Assembly: GCA_034932745.1 (NCBI GenBank)
Contig: JAYFOJ010000004.1
Coordinates: 1-64,000 of the forward strand
Reading direction: 5' to 3'
Length of the DNA stretch: 64,000 bases
Source: JBAYST01 sp034932745
GTDB lineage: Bacteria; Bacillota_I; Bacilli_A; RFN20; CAG-826
This document shows, piece by piece, positions 7,909-13,767 of the stretch. Position 1 is the first letter of the stretch. Each line of letters begins with the position of its first letter. The notes beneath the pieces are model-generated. The model saw only the letters and a program-made list of their open reading frames with translations, ran no database searches and was not told the origin of the DNA. Position numbers and translations under genes: made by a program.

Positions 7909-8550
7909 ATGAAACTAAATAAATTCATTGATCACACTTTGCTAAAACAAGATGCAAAGCCAGAACAAGTCGTTAAACTCTGCGCTGAAGCACGTCAATA
8001 CGACTTTATGTCCGTCTGCATTAATCCTGCTTATGTTCCATTAGCAGCCCACGAACTAAAAGGAAGCGATGTTAAGGTTTGTACGGTTGTGGGTTTCCCA
8101 TTAGGCATGAACTTACCAGAAACAAAAGCTCAAGAAGCGGCATTAGTAATTAAAATGGGCGCTACTGAAGTCGATATGGTCATTAACGTCGGCAAATTAA
8201 AAGCCGGAGAAGTTAAATACGTCGAAGATGAAATTAGATTAGTTAAACACGCTTGTGGAGATATTTTACTAAAAGTAATTATCGAAACTTGCTTACTAAC
8301 CGATGATGAAAAAGTTAAGGCATGTCTAGCCGCGAAAGCCGCTGGAGCAGAGTTTGTTAAAACCTCTACTGGATTCTCTACTGGTGGTGCAACTGTTCAC
8401 GATATCGCTCTTATGAGAAAGACCGTTGGACCAAAGATGGGCGTTAAAGCAAGCGGTGGAGTTCACGACAAAGCCGAGGCCTTAGCAATGATCGAAGCAG
8501 GTGCGACTCGTATCGGTGCTTCTAGTGGTGTAAAAATCGTCACGGAATAA
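7909..8550 (+). CDS. deoC: deoxyribose-phosphate aldolase
   Basis: A 213-residue class I aldolase that splits 2-deoxyribose 5-phosphate into glyceraldehyde 3-phosphate and acetaldehyde in deoxynucleoside breakdown. The catalytic set is present: K151 (Schiff base, in FVKTSTGF), K180 (VKASGG), D89 (VDMVINVG) and K122. IDHTLLK near the N-terminus is typical. Length matches the short Bacillus type. It is preceded by an extended -10 (TG-C-TACAAT, 7879-7887) and the Shine-Dalgarno TTGGAGG, so it is expressed separately from rpmF. Acetaldehyde made here could be reduced by an Fe-alcohol dehydrogenase such as the one at 26039 (inference). Confidence 0.95.
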   Translation: MKLNKFIDHTLLKQDAKPEQVVKLCAEARQYDFMSVCINPAYVPLAAHELKGSDVKVCTVVGFPLGMNLPETKAQEAALVIKMGATEVDMVINVGKLKAGEVKYVEDEIRLVKHACGDILLKVIIETCLLTDDEKVKACLAAKAAGAEFVKTSTGFSTGGATVHDIALMRKTVGPKMGVKASGGVHDKAEALAMIEAGATRIGASSGVKIVTE

Positions 8551-8565
8551 TGTTAGATTTTTCAC

Positions 8566-8594
8566 TTGTAAATTAAGTTATATATAAATATAAT
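8566..8594 (+). promoter_or_regulatory. promoter of rpsU and tRNA-fMet
   Basis: TTGTAA (8566-8571), 17-base spacer, TATAAT (8589-8594), about 50 bases before rpsU. Confidence 0.8.
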
Positions 8595-8644
8595 AGACGA
8601 AGGCGATAAGCCGTATCAGTTCTTTATGTGAGGAGGTGGAAGAA

Positions 8645-8821
8645 ATGCCTAAGACAGTATTACGCGATGGTGAATCACTAGACGAAGCTCTCAGACGTTT
8701 TAAACGCCAAGTCAATAAAGCCGGTACCATCCAAGAAACTCGCAAAAGAGAGTTCTACTTGAAAAAAGGATTAAAGAGAAAACTCAAATCCGAAAATGCT
8801 CGTAGAAAGAATCGTAAATAA
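8645..8821 (+). CDS. rpsU: 30S ribosomal protein S21
   Basis: A 58-residue protein, the standard length, with MPKTVLRDGESLDEALRRFK and the strongly basic C-terminus ENARRKNRK. ATG 8645 is the start: AGGAGG at 8631-8636 lies eight bases upstream, while the in-frame GTG at 8636 lies inside that site. In Bacillus, rpsU is also near rsmE and mtaB. Confidence 0.95.
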   Translation: MPKTVLRDGESLDEALRRFKRQVNKAGTIQETRKREFYLKKGLKRKLKSENARRKNRK

Positions 8822-8835
8822 CTAAGGTTCTAAGG

Positions 8836-8851
8836 GGCCGTCCACACGGCC
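8836..8851 (+). terminator. hairpin between rpsU and tRNA-fMet
   Basis: GGCCGT / ACGGCC stem, loop CCAC, with no real T-run. It may be a leaky terminator or an mRNA 3' stabiliser that lets transcription continue into the tRNA, which has no obvious promoter of its own. Confidence 0.5.
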
Positions 8852-8858
8852 TTGATAT

Positions 8859-8935
8859 CGCGGGGTAGAGCAGCCTGGTAGCTCGTCGGGCCCATAACCC
8901 GGAGGTCGGAGGTCCAAATCCTCCCCCCGCAACCA
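8859..8935 (+). tRNA. initiator tRNA-fMet (anticodon CAT) with unusual C33 and C55
   Basis: Initiator hallmarks are present: unpaired C1-A72 and three G-C pairs (GGG/CCC) at the base of the anticodon stem. CCA is encoded. Two near-invariant bases differ: the anticodon loop is CCCATAA (C33 instead of U33), and the T-loop is TCCAAAT (C55 instead of the U that TruB converts to pseudouridine). Confidence 0.92.
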
Positions 8936-8945
8936 ATCGTTAACT

Positions 8946-8980
8946 ACAGTTCTGATACATTCAGGACTGTTTTTACTTTG
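8946..8980 (+). terminator. terminator after tRNA-fMet
   Basis: Nine-pair stem ACAGTTCTG / CAGGACTGT with one G-U pair, loop ATACATT, followed by TTTTACTTT. Confidence 0.85.
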
Positions 8981-8998
8981 TTTTGAATTTGGTTTAGC

Positions 8999-9013
8999 GC
9001 AACAACGTGTTGC
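8999..9013. promoter_or_regulatory. palindrome upstream of the HTH regulator, candidate operator
   Basis: Perfect inverted repeat GCAACA-ACG-TGTTGC, 53 bases before the start of the XRE-type gene. The symmetry suits a dimeric HTH repressor; autoregulation is an inference. Confidence 0.4.
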
Positions 9014-9065
9014 TTAGCACTCCCTAAAGTAAATGTTATTATTTTAGTGTCTTGAGGTGATTTAT

Positions 9066-9827
9066 ATGGAAACAAAATTAGTACTACGTGAACTTAGAAT
9101 TAAAAATGGTTATTCACAAAAGGAGTTAGCGGAAAAGGTTTTCGTTACAAGGCAAGCTGTGTCACGCTGGGAAGCAGGTGAAACAATGCCAAATACAGAA
9201 ACTTTAAAACTGCTTTCAAAATTATATAACGTGTCGATTAATACACTCTTAGGTTCGCCTAATAAATTAATCTGCCAATGTTGTGGCATGCCACTAGAAG
9301 ATGAAATCATCGGAAGAAATAAAGATGGTTCAATGAATGAAGAATATTGCAAGTGGTGTTATGCAGATGGCACTTATACATATAACGATATGGATGATTT
9401 AATTAATGTTTGTATTCCTCATATGGTAAAAGAAGGATTTAATGAAGAACAAGCAAAAGAGTATATGAGAGGTATGCTTCCAAATCTTGACTATTGGAAA
9501 AGGCATAAAGAACTAAGCGATAATGGAAAATTCGATGCCTTTAAAAAACAATTAATCGAAGAAATAAATAATTTAAACATCGAAGGCATGCCAAAATTAG
9601 AAAGTCTAAGCGCACTTGTTGGAGCATATGTCAATCTCGAATATCGCTTACCTTCAGGTATGAAAGCCAAATTTTTAGATGATAATGTGACTTATTTAGG
9701 CAATCAACTTGAAGTAGATAATAATAGATGCTTTGGAATAGTGGCAAATGCTGAAATAATATTGGTTTGCACATATGGTGTTGAAGGTGCGAATCCAGAA
9801 TTAGTATTGTTTAAAAGAAGACATTAG
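9066..9827 (+). CDS. XRE-family regulator with zinc-ribbon domain
   Basis: A 253-residue protein. Residues 5-62 form an XRE/Cro helix-turn-helix (LRELRIKNGYSQKELAEKVF, then TRQAVSRWEAGETMPNTETL). Next comes a putative zinc-ribbon domain (PF12674 type) with CQCCGMPL and EEYCKWCYADG. The C-terminal ~110 residues are an unrecognised alpha/beta region, possibly a ligand-sensing domain. The start is ATG 9066 after GAGGTG (9054-9059); the GTG at 9057 is part of that ribosome site. It has its own terminator. A palindrome at 8999-9013 could be its operator. The target genes are unknown. Confidence 0.82.
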   Translation: METKLVLRELRIKNGYSQKELAEKVFVTRQAVSRWEAGETMPNTETLKLLSKLYNVSINTLLGSPNKLICQCCGMPLEDEIIGRNKDGSMNEEYCKWCYADGTYTYNDMDDLINVCIPHMVKEGFNEEQAKEYMRGMLPNLDYWKRHKELSDNGKFDAFKKQLIEEINNLNIEGMPKLESLSALVGAYVNLEYRLPSGMKAKFLDDNVTYLGNQLEVDNNRCFGIVANAEIILVCTYGVEGANPELVLFKRRH

Positions 9828-9884
9828 CTGCGGGTGGCCCACATTTCTAGCAAGTGGCCCATTGTATCATTTCTGGCCACCGCA
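9828..9884 (+). repeat. imperfect inverted repeat with direct-repeat units after the regulator gene
   Basis: GCGGGTGGCC near 9830-9839 pairs with GGCCACCGC at 9875-9883 (one bulged G). Inside, GTGGCCCA is repeated directly at 9834-9841 and 9854-9861, and CATTTCT also occurs twice. The element is GC-rich against an AT-rich background. Its function is unknown. Confidence 0.5.
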
Positions 9885-9899
9885 AACAAATGAACACAA

Positions 9900-9930
9900 C
9901 AGCATTGACATAGTCAGTGCTGTTTTTTTG
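9900..9930 (+). terminator. strong terminator after the regulator gene
   Basis: Ten-pair stem CAGCATTGAC / GTCAGTGCTG with a three-base loop, followed by seven T. Confidence 0.9.
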
Positions 9931-9951
9931 TGCCACTATAAAATTTACAAA

Positions 9952-9997
9952 TTTACGTAAATAAAAAATAACCATTATAATGAATGAACTATATAAT
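9952..9997 (+). promoter_or_regulatory. tandem -10 elements before the small secreted protein gene
   Basis: Two TATAAT boxes, at 9976-9981 (with TTTACG at 9952-9957, spacer 18) and at 9992-9997. The second ends six bases before ATG 10004, so an mRNA made from it would start at or near the initiation codon. Confidence 0.5.
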
Positions 9998-10003
9998 ATA
10001 ACC

Positions 10004-10321
10004 ATGAAGAGAAACTACTTGTTAATTAGTGCTACCGTTTTACTATCTTTAGGACTATCTAGTTACAATGATACCGCTAATGTATATTTGCTAACCTTAA
10101 CAGGTGACTATCAATCTGTGACTACCAATTTAAAAGAATCATACGAACCTGGTGTAGTGGTGGAATTTGAAACTAATGTAATTTATGATGCGGACCTAGA
10201 TGTGTATCTCAATGGTCAAAAAATTGTAAAGACATACTCTGATCAACCATATTGGAAGTATGAATTTACCATGCCTGAACAAAATAGTGTGCTTAATTTT
10301 GTTATAGTTGGTGGATTGTAA
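10004..10321 (+). CDS. small secreted protein, function unknown
   Basis: A 105-residue protein. An N-terminal signal peptide (MKRNYLLISATVLLSLGLSS) is followed by about 85 residues of probable beta structure. The segment EPGVVVEFETNVIYDADLDV-Y-L-NGQKI ... YEFTMPEQNSVL resembles a short Ig-like domain common in gut Firmicutes lipoproteins, but there is no lipobox Cys. The in-frame ATG at 9980 would put eight extra residues before the signal peptide and overlaps a -10 box, so ATG 10004 is preferred. No Shine-Dalgarno is present. It may be co-transcribed with the 10341 gene (19 bases apart). Confidence 0.6.
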   Translation: MKRNYLLISATVLLSLGLSSYNDTANVYLLTLTGDYQSVTTNLKESYEPGVVVEFETNVIYDADLDVYLNGQKIVKTYSDQPYWKYEFTMPEQNSVLNFVIVGGL

Positions 10322-10340
10322 TCGGTGATTGATTAATACA

Positions 10341-11015
10341 ATGAAAAAAATAAACAACATATATGGTTCTCAATATTATGAATACTTAGCAGCAAAAACG
10401 CTTGCACGTTTTGTTTTTAAAAACAGAGTTTTGATTGAATTGAGTGATAAACCTGATTTAAGAGTAAAAAAAGGTAAAATTGGTATAGAAGTAACTAGAG
10501 GAACAACAGATTTATTGGCTAGATACGATAGTTTCTGTAACATGTATTTTAATCAGAAAAATTCAAAAAAAGAGATTAATGAAAAAGCAGAGAAAATGAA
10601 AGTTAATGCTTACGCATTTGGAATTTCTAAAACGAAAAGTAGAGGAATTAGTTTAAAAGGACCATTTGATCTAGAGGCACTAAAAACGACTATTGCGACC
10701 ATAATCGATGGTAAAATAAGTAAAATTGCGGAATATGATCGCAAATATAGGAAAAATTGCATTTATGTATTTTGCGGTTGGACTTATGAAAAAAACGAAG
10801 TGTTGGAAATAGTAAACTTAGTCAAGCATATCGACGGTATAGATGTCATATATTTTGATTGTAATAATAATTTTTTCAAATATGAATCGAAAAAAATGTC
10901 GATTAGTTCAACTTATAAATTTGAAAGACGCGATATTATAATTGATAGTGTAAAATATGCAGAATCACTGCACAATCGGCATTTAAGAAAGTATTTGGTA
11001 AAATTTGTTAGGTAA
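10341..11015 (+). CDS. orphan protein with PD-(D/E)xK-like nuclease signature
   Basis: A 224-residue protein with no family I can name. Residues 33-53 read ELSDKPDLRVKKGKIGIEVT, giving P38-D39 followed by a hydrophobic strand and E50-V-T. This arrangement resembles the catalytic core of the PD-(D/E)xK restriction-endonuclease fold, with Thr in place of the usual Lys. A helix with acidic residues (GSQYYEYLAAKTLARF) precedes it, as in many such nucleases, and a second beta-rich half (CIYVFCGWTYEKNEV) follows. The codons are more AT-rich than in the housekeeping neighbours, suggesting acquisition by transfer. No methyltransferase or other restriction partner is nearby. The nuclease assignment is an inference. 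Confidence 0.6.
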   Translation: MKKINNIYGSQYYEYLAAKTLARFVFKNRVLIELSDKPDLRVKKGKIGIEVTRGTTDLLARYDSFCNMYFNQKNSKKEINEKAEKMKVNAYAFGISKTKSRGISLKGPFDLEALKTTIATIIDGKISKIAEYDRKYRKNCIYVFCGWTYEKNEVLEIVNLVKHIDGIDVIYFDCNNNFFKYESKKMSISSTYKFERRDIIIDSVKYAESLHNRHLRKYLVKFVR

Positions 11016-11079
11016 CAAAGCATTATTGTAGCAATGCCTTAAATATAAAATATAATTAATATTACGGAGGAAATAATAA

Positions 11080-11622
11080 ATGAATTTAAAAGGTACAAAG
11101 ACTGAAAAGAATTTAATGGATGCTTTTGCAGGAGAATCACAAGCCCGTAATAAGTACACTTATTATGCAAGCAAAGCAAAAAAGGAAGGCTATGAACAAA
11201 TAGCAGCGTTGTTCCTTGAAACCGCTGAAAACGAAAAAGAACACGCTAAGTTATGGTTTAAAGCTTTACAAGAAGGCGGAGAAATTGCTGACACAGCACA
11301 CAACCTTCAAGATGCCGCTAACGGTGAACACTACGAAACCACCGACATGTATCAAAGAATGGCTAGAGAAGCCGATGCCGAAGGTTTTAAAGATATCGCC
11401 CGTTTATTCCGCGCAGTCGCGGCAATCGAAGCTAAACACGAAGCCCGTTATCTTAAACTATTAGAAAGAGTAAAGGGCGGTAAAGTCTTTATCGATAAGG
11501 ATCTAGTCGTTTGGAAGTGTCGTAACTGTGGACACATTCATATTGGCAAAGAGGCACCTGAAAAATGTCCAACATGTTCTCATCCAAGAGCGTACTTTGA
11601 GCGATTAGCAGAGAATTATTAG
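11080..11622 (+). CDS. rbr: rubrerythrin
   Basis: A 180-residue non-haem di-iron peroxidase that reduces H2O2 in anaerobes. The four-helix domain carries the iron ligands E19, E52-X2-H55 (ENEKEH), E97 and E117-X2-H120 (IEAKH). The C-terminal rubredoxin-like domain has C147-X2-C150 and C163-X2-C166 for the electron-transfer iron. Length and domain order are typical. A strong Shine-Dalgarno (CGGAGGA) precedes the ATG. The gene points to an anaerobic lifestyle with exposure to oxidative stress. Monocistronic with its own terminator. Confidence 0.96.
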   Translation: MNLKGTKTEKNLMDAFAGESQARNKYTYYASKAKKEGYEQIAALFLETAENEKEHAKLWFKALQEGGEIADTAHNLQDAANGEHYETTDMYQRMAREADAEGFKDIARLFRAVAAIEAKHEARYLKLLERVKGGKVFIDKDLVVWKCRNCGHIHIGKEAPEKCPTCSHPRAYFERLAENY

Positions 11623-11647
11623 TATCTATAAACAACTAAGAAAAGTT

Positions 11648-11676
11648 CCCTTACTATTCAGTAAGGGTTCTTTTTA
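11648..11676 (+). terminator. terminator after rubrerythrin
   Basis: Stem CCCTTACT / AGTAAGGG, loop ATTC, then a T-rich tail. Confidence 0.85.
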
Positions 11677-11696
11677 TTTTTTAAAGAAAAACAGTC

Positions 11697-11738
11697 TTGA
11701 TTTTTCTTTGAGTATCATTGATAATATATATCGCGTCT
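11697..11738 (+). promoter_or_regulatory. promoter of the tRNA-Asp/Phe pair with GC-rich discriminator
   Basis: TTGATT (11697-11702), 17-base spacer, GATAAT (11720-11725), then five bases and TCGCGTCT (11731-11738). The same GATAAT-N5-TCGCGTCT arrangement occurs before tRNA-Thr, which suggests a shared growth-rate or stringent-type control. Confidence 0.75.
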
Positions 11739-11760
11739 ATAAGAGATTATAGGCAAGTAC

Positions 11761-11836
11761 GGACCATTGGTGTAGCGGTTAACATGTCTCCCTGTCACGG
11801 AGAAGATCACGGGTTCGATTCCCGTATGGTCCGCCA
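11761..11836 (+). tRNA. tRNA-Asp (anticodon GTC)
   Basis: Acceptor GGACCAT/ATGGTCC, anticodon loop CTGTCAC, normal T-loop TTCGATT, discriminator G and encoded CCA, all typical of bacterial tRNA-Asp. Confidence 0.95.
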
Positions 11837-11850
11837 TTTTTTTATAAAGT

Positions 11851-11926
11851 GGCCCGGTAGCTCAGTTGGTAGAGCAAAGGACTGAAAATCCTTGTGTCGC
11901 CGGTTCGATTCCGGCCTGGGCCACCA
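11851..11926 (+). tRNA. tRNA-Phe (anticodon GAA)
   Basis: Acceptor GGCCCGG/CTGGGCC, anticodon loop CTGAAAA, normal T-loop and encoded CCA. It lies 14 bases after tRNA-Asp. An accessory HEPN gene starts 125 bases downstream. Confidence 0.95.
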
Positions 11927-12051
11927 CCAAAGTTAGAACATTCAAAGTTTGTTATATAACTATTTCTTAAATTTCATCGTTTTGTTTTATATAGTACTTA
12001 TCTATGAAAGCATTTATTGTAGTATATATTATTATTGATAATAGGCTGTAA

Positions 12052-13401
12052 ATGGAAAAAATATTAGTCAACGAGTCTAATTTCAACGAGATTTACGATA
12101 ATCCTGACTTGTTTTTTTGCGAAAAAATTTTGAACAACTACGAAAAGGGCATGTATGTATTTGCTAACATATATCAAGAAGCAGAATTTGTAGATGCTAT
12201 AGCAACGTCGTATTCCGCGTGTTTAACAAAAAATAGTATTAAAGCGATAGATGAGTATTGTTTTTTTACGGATGACAATCATTATAAACCAATAAAATTA
12301 ATTAGTAGAAGTTTTGCATTACTTAGGAAAGCCGGGCAAAGCGATATTCAAGATGCTTTATCGCCAGATACAATGATTTCTTTATACAATAACATGGCAT
12401 ATCATTATTCTTTGCATAATAGGTATTGTGACGTTATAAAAATGTACAATAAAGCACTATCGATTAATCCAAAAAATGGAATGATTAGATACAATAGAGT
12501 TCTTTATTTAAAACAACATTTATTTTATATTTTTAAATTCTGCTCGCTCGACAAACTTTACAATTTCTTTGTTGACGAATTATCAAATGTATATGATAAT
12601 TTGACTCCCGATTTCGAAGATAATAGAATAAAAAGTATTGAAAAAGACCTTTCTGATTTGCAGAAGCTTCGTTCCTCATATTCCCAAGAGAAATTTATCA
12701 CGAGTCCCGATTTAAGCACTCGCTCAAATTCTATTAACCCAATTGTTGAAATTTTTCCAAAGGAGAGACTTCCCGGAGAGCAAGATGTAATTTTAGAAAA
12801 TTTAATAAATAATGACAAATATGTTGAATTAGTAAGAGCCTTTTTGCTATTGGAATTCGAAACTCATTTGTTGGCTATACATACATACCCAGAAGTCATG
12901 ATTTCACGCAAGTATTCTACACTAATTGTGCAGTTCTATTCATTTTTTGACAAAATAGCTTATTTTTTGAATGACTACTATAAAGTTGGCATTGATCCAA
13001 AAAAGGTATCAATAAATAATATTTTCACTTTTAAAAATAGTAAATTGTTATCTTATCGTAATCCTTTTTTATACTCGATATACTGGGTAGCGAAAGAATA
13101 TAGAATAGATAAAATCAACGAATTTTTAGATCCGCTTTATTTAGATTTTAACGAACTAAGAAACAAATTAGAGCATAGATGCGAGCCAATAAACTCTGAC
13201 TCGTCCGAAAACCTAGAACAAGTAAATAAAAAGCTTGAACAAATTGTCCATGATATGCTTATACATATTCAAATGATGAATGAGTACGAAGAAAGTTTAA
13301 AAATTTACGGAAATGATAGTTCTTCAGTCGGTTTTCGCTCCGAAGATATTAGTTTTTTTGATTTTTTTTCCAATGTAATTCGAGGCAACAGAATAAAATA
13401 G
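12052..13401 (+). CDS. HEPN-domain protein (LA2681-like), predicted RNase
   Basis: A 449-residue protein. The N-terminal ~200 residues look like TPR-type helices (LYNNMAYHYSLHNRYCDVIK, NKALSINPKNGMIRYNR). The C-terminal half matches the LA2681-like HEPN family, with FYSFFDKIAYFLNDYYKVGI and the R-x4-H motif R370-N-K-L-E-H375 in FNELRNKLEHRC. HEPN proteins with this motif are often metal-independent RNases in toxin or defence systems, and many target tRNA. The start at ATG 12052 has no Shine-Dalgarno; a GATAAT box ends nine bases upstream. The very AT-rich codons and the place just behind tRNA-Phe suggest acquisition by transfer. No antitoxin gene is seen beside it. Confidence 0.75.
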   Translation: MEKILVNESNFNEIYDNPDLFFCEKILNNYEKGMYVFANIYQEAEFVDAIATSYSACLTKNSIKAIDEYCFFTDDNHYKPIKLISRSFALLRKAGQSDIQDALSPDTMISLYNNMAYHYSLHNRYCDVIKMYNKALSINPKNGMIRYNRVLYLKQHLFYIFKFCSLDKLYNFFVDELSNVYDNLTPDFEDNRIKSIEKDLSDLQKLRSSYSQEKFITSPDLSTRSNSINPIVEIFPKERLPGEQDVILENLINNDKYVELVRAFLLLEFETHLLAIHTYPEVMISRKYSTLIVQFYSFFDKIAYFLNDYYKVGIDPKKVSINNIFTFKNSKLLSYRNPFLYSIYWVAKEYRIDKINEFLDPLYLDFNELRNKLEHRCEPINSDSSENLEQVNKKLEQIVHDMLIHIQMMNEYEESLKIYGNDSSSVGFRSEDISFFDFFSNVIRGNRIK

Positions 13402-13531
13402 CATGTGTAACTTGTGAATTAGTAAATAGATATTTCATTACATTGTTTTATGTGGAATTGCGATTTTACGATTTTTTTGTTTAATAAAAATGCAATTTTG
13501 AAGATTTAAAAACGAAATGCACAACAAAAAC

Positions 13532-13559
13532 TTGTCTTACTATTTTATAGTGTTATAGT
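13532..13559 (+). promoter_or_regulatory. promoter of the mgtA leader
   Basis: TTGTCT (13532-13537), 16-base spacer, extended -10 TG-T-TATAGT (13551-13559). Transcription should start near 13566, leaving a leader of about 200 bases before mgtA. The stretch 13402-13531 upstream of it is AT-rich and shows no gene. Confidence 0.65.
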
Positions 13560-13565
13560 CTTTGT

Positions 13566-13767
13566 AATGATTGAAGGTGAGGTGAGTGCTATGGATGGTC
13601 TGCCTAGACAGTGCAATAAGGATATCGCTAAGGCGACTATTCGTTTTTTGATTGTGCACTCACCTCTACTTTATATTTTATAATTAAGATAGTTCTAAGT
13701 ACTGATTATCACTAACGCTTATTCGCTTTTCCGTTCCTAGTGTTATTTTTCATTTAGGAGGAATCTT
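13566..13767 (+). promoter_or_regulatory. structured leader RNA of mgtA, candidate cis-regulatory RNA of unassigned class
   Basis: A perfect 11-bp closing stem (GAGGTGAGTGC at 13579-13589, GCACTCACCTC at 13656-13666) encloses two small hairpins: GTCT-GCCT-AGAC (13598-13609) and TCGC-TAAG-GCGA (13625-13636). Together they form a three-way junction with conserved-looking joints. Further down, CACTA...ACG / CGT...TAGTG (13710-13742) followed by TTATTTTT resembles a terminator placed before the AGGAGG ribosome site. The layout (aptamer-like domain, terminator-like platform, metal-transporter gene) is that of a riboswitch. It does not show the M-box (Mg2+) signature. The ligand is unknown; Mg2+ or another metal is an inference. 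Confidence 0.55.

Noticed and set aside
1990..13444. Shared 14-mer TATTTCATTACATT at 1990-2003 and 13431-13444
   Set aside because: AT-rich and short; a chance match is likely in 64 kb, and the flanks do not agree.
13579..13666. MITE-like transposon with 11-bp terminal inverted repeats
   Set aside because: No target-site duplication at the ends, no second copy in the window, and its position right after a promoter fits an RNA leader better.
13566..13720. M-box (Mg2+) riboswitch before mgtA
   Set aside because: GGTGAGG near the start is suggestive, but the later M-box hallmarks (the GCCAAUGGGUCAACAG region and following helices) are absent and the element is too short.
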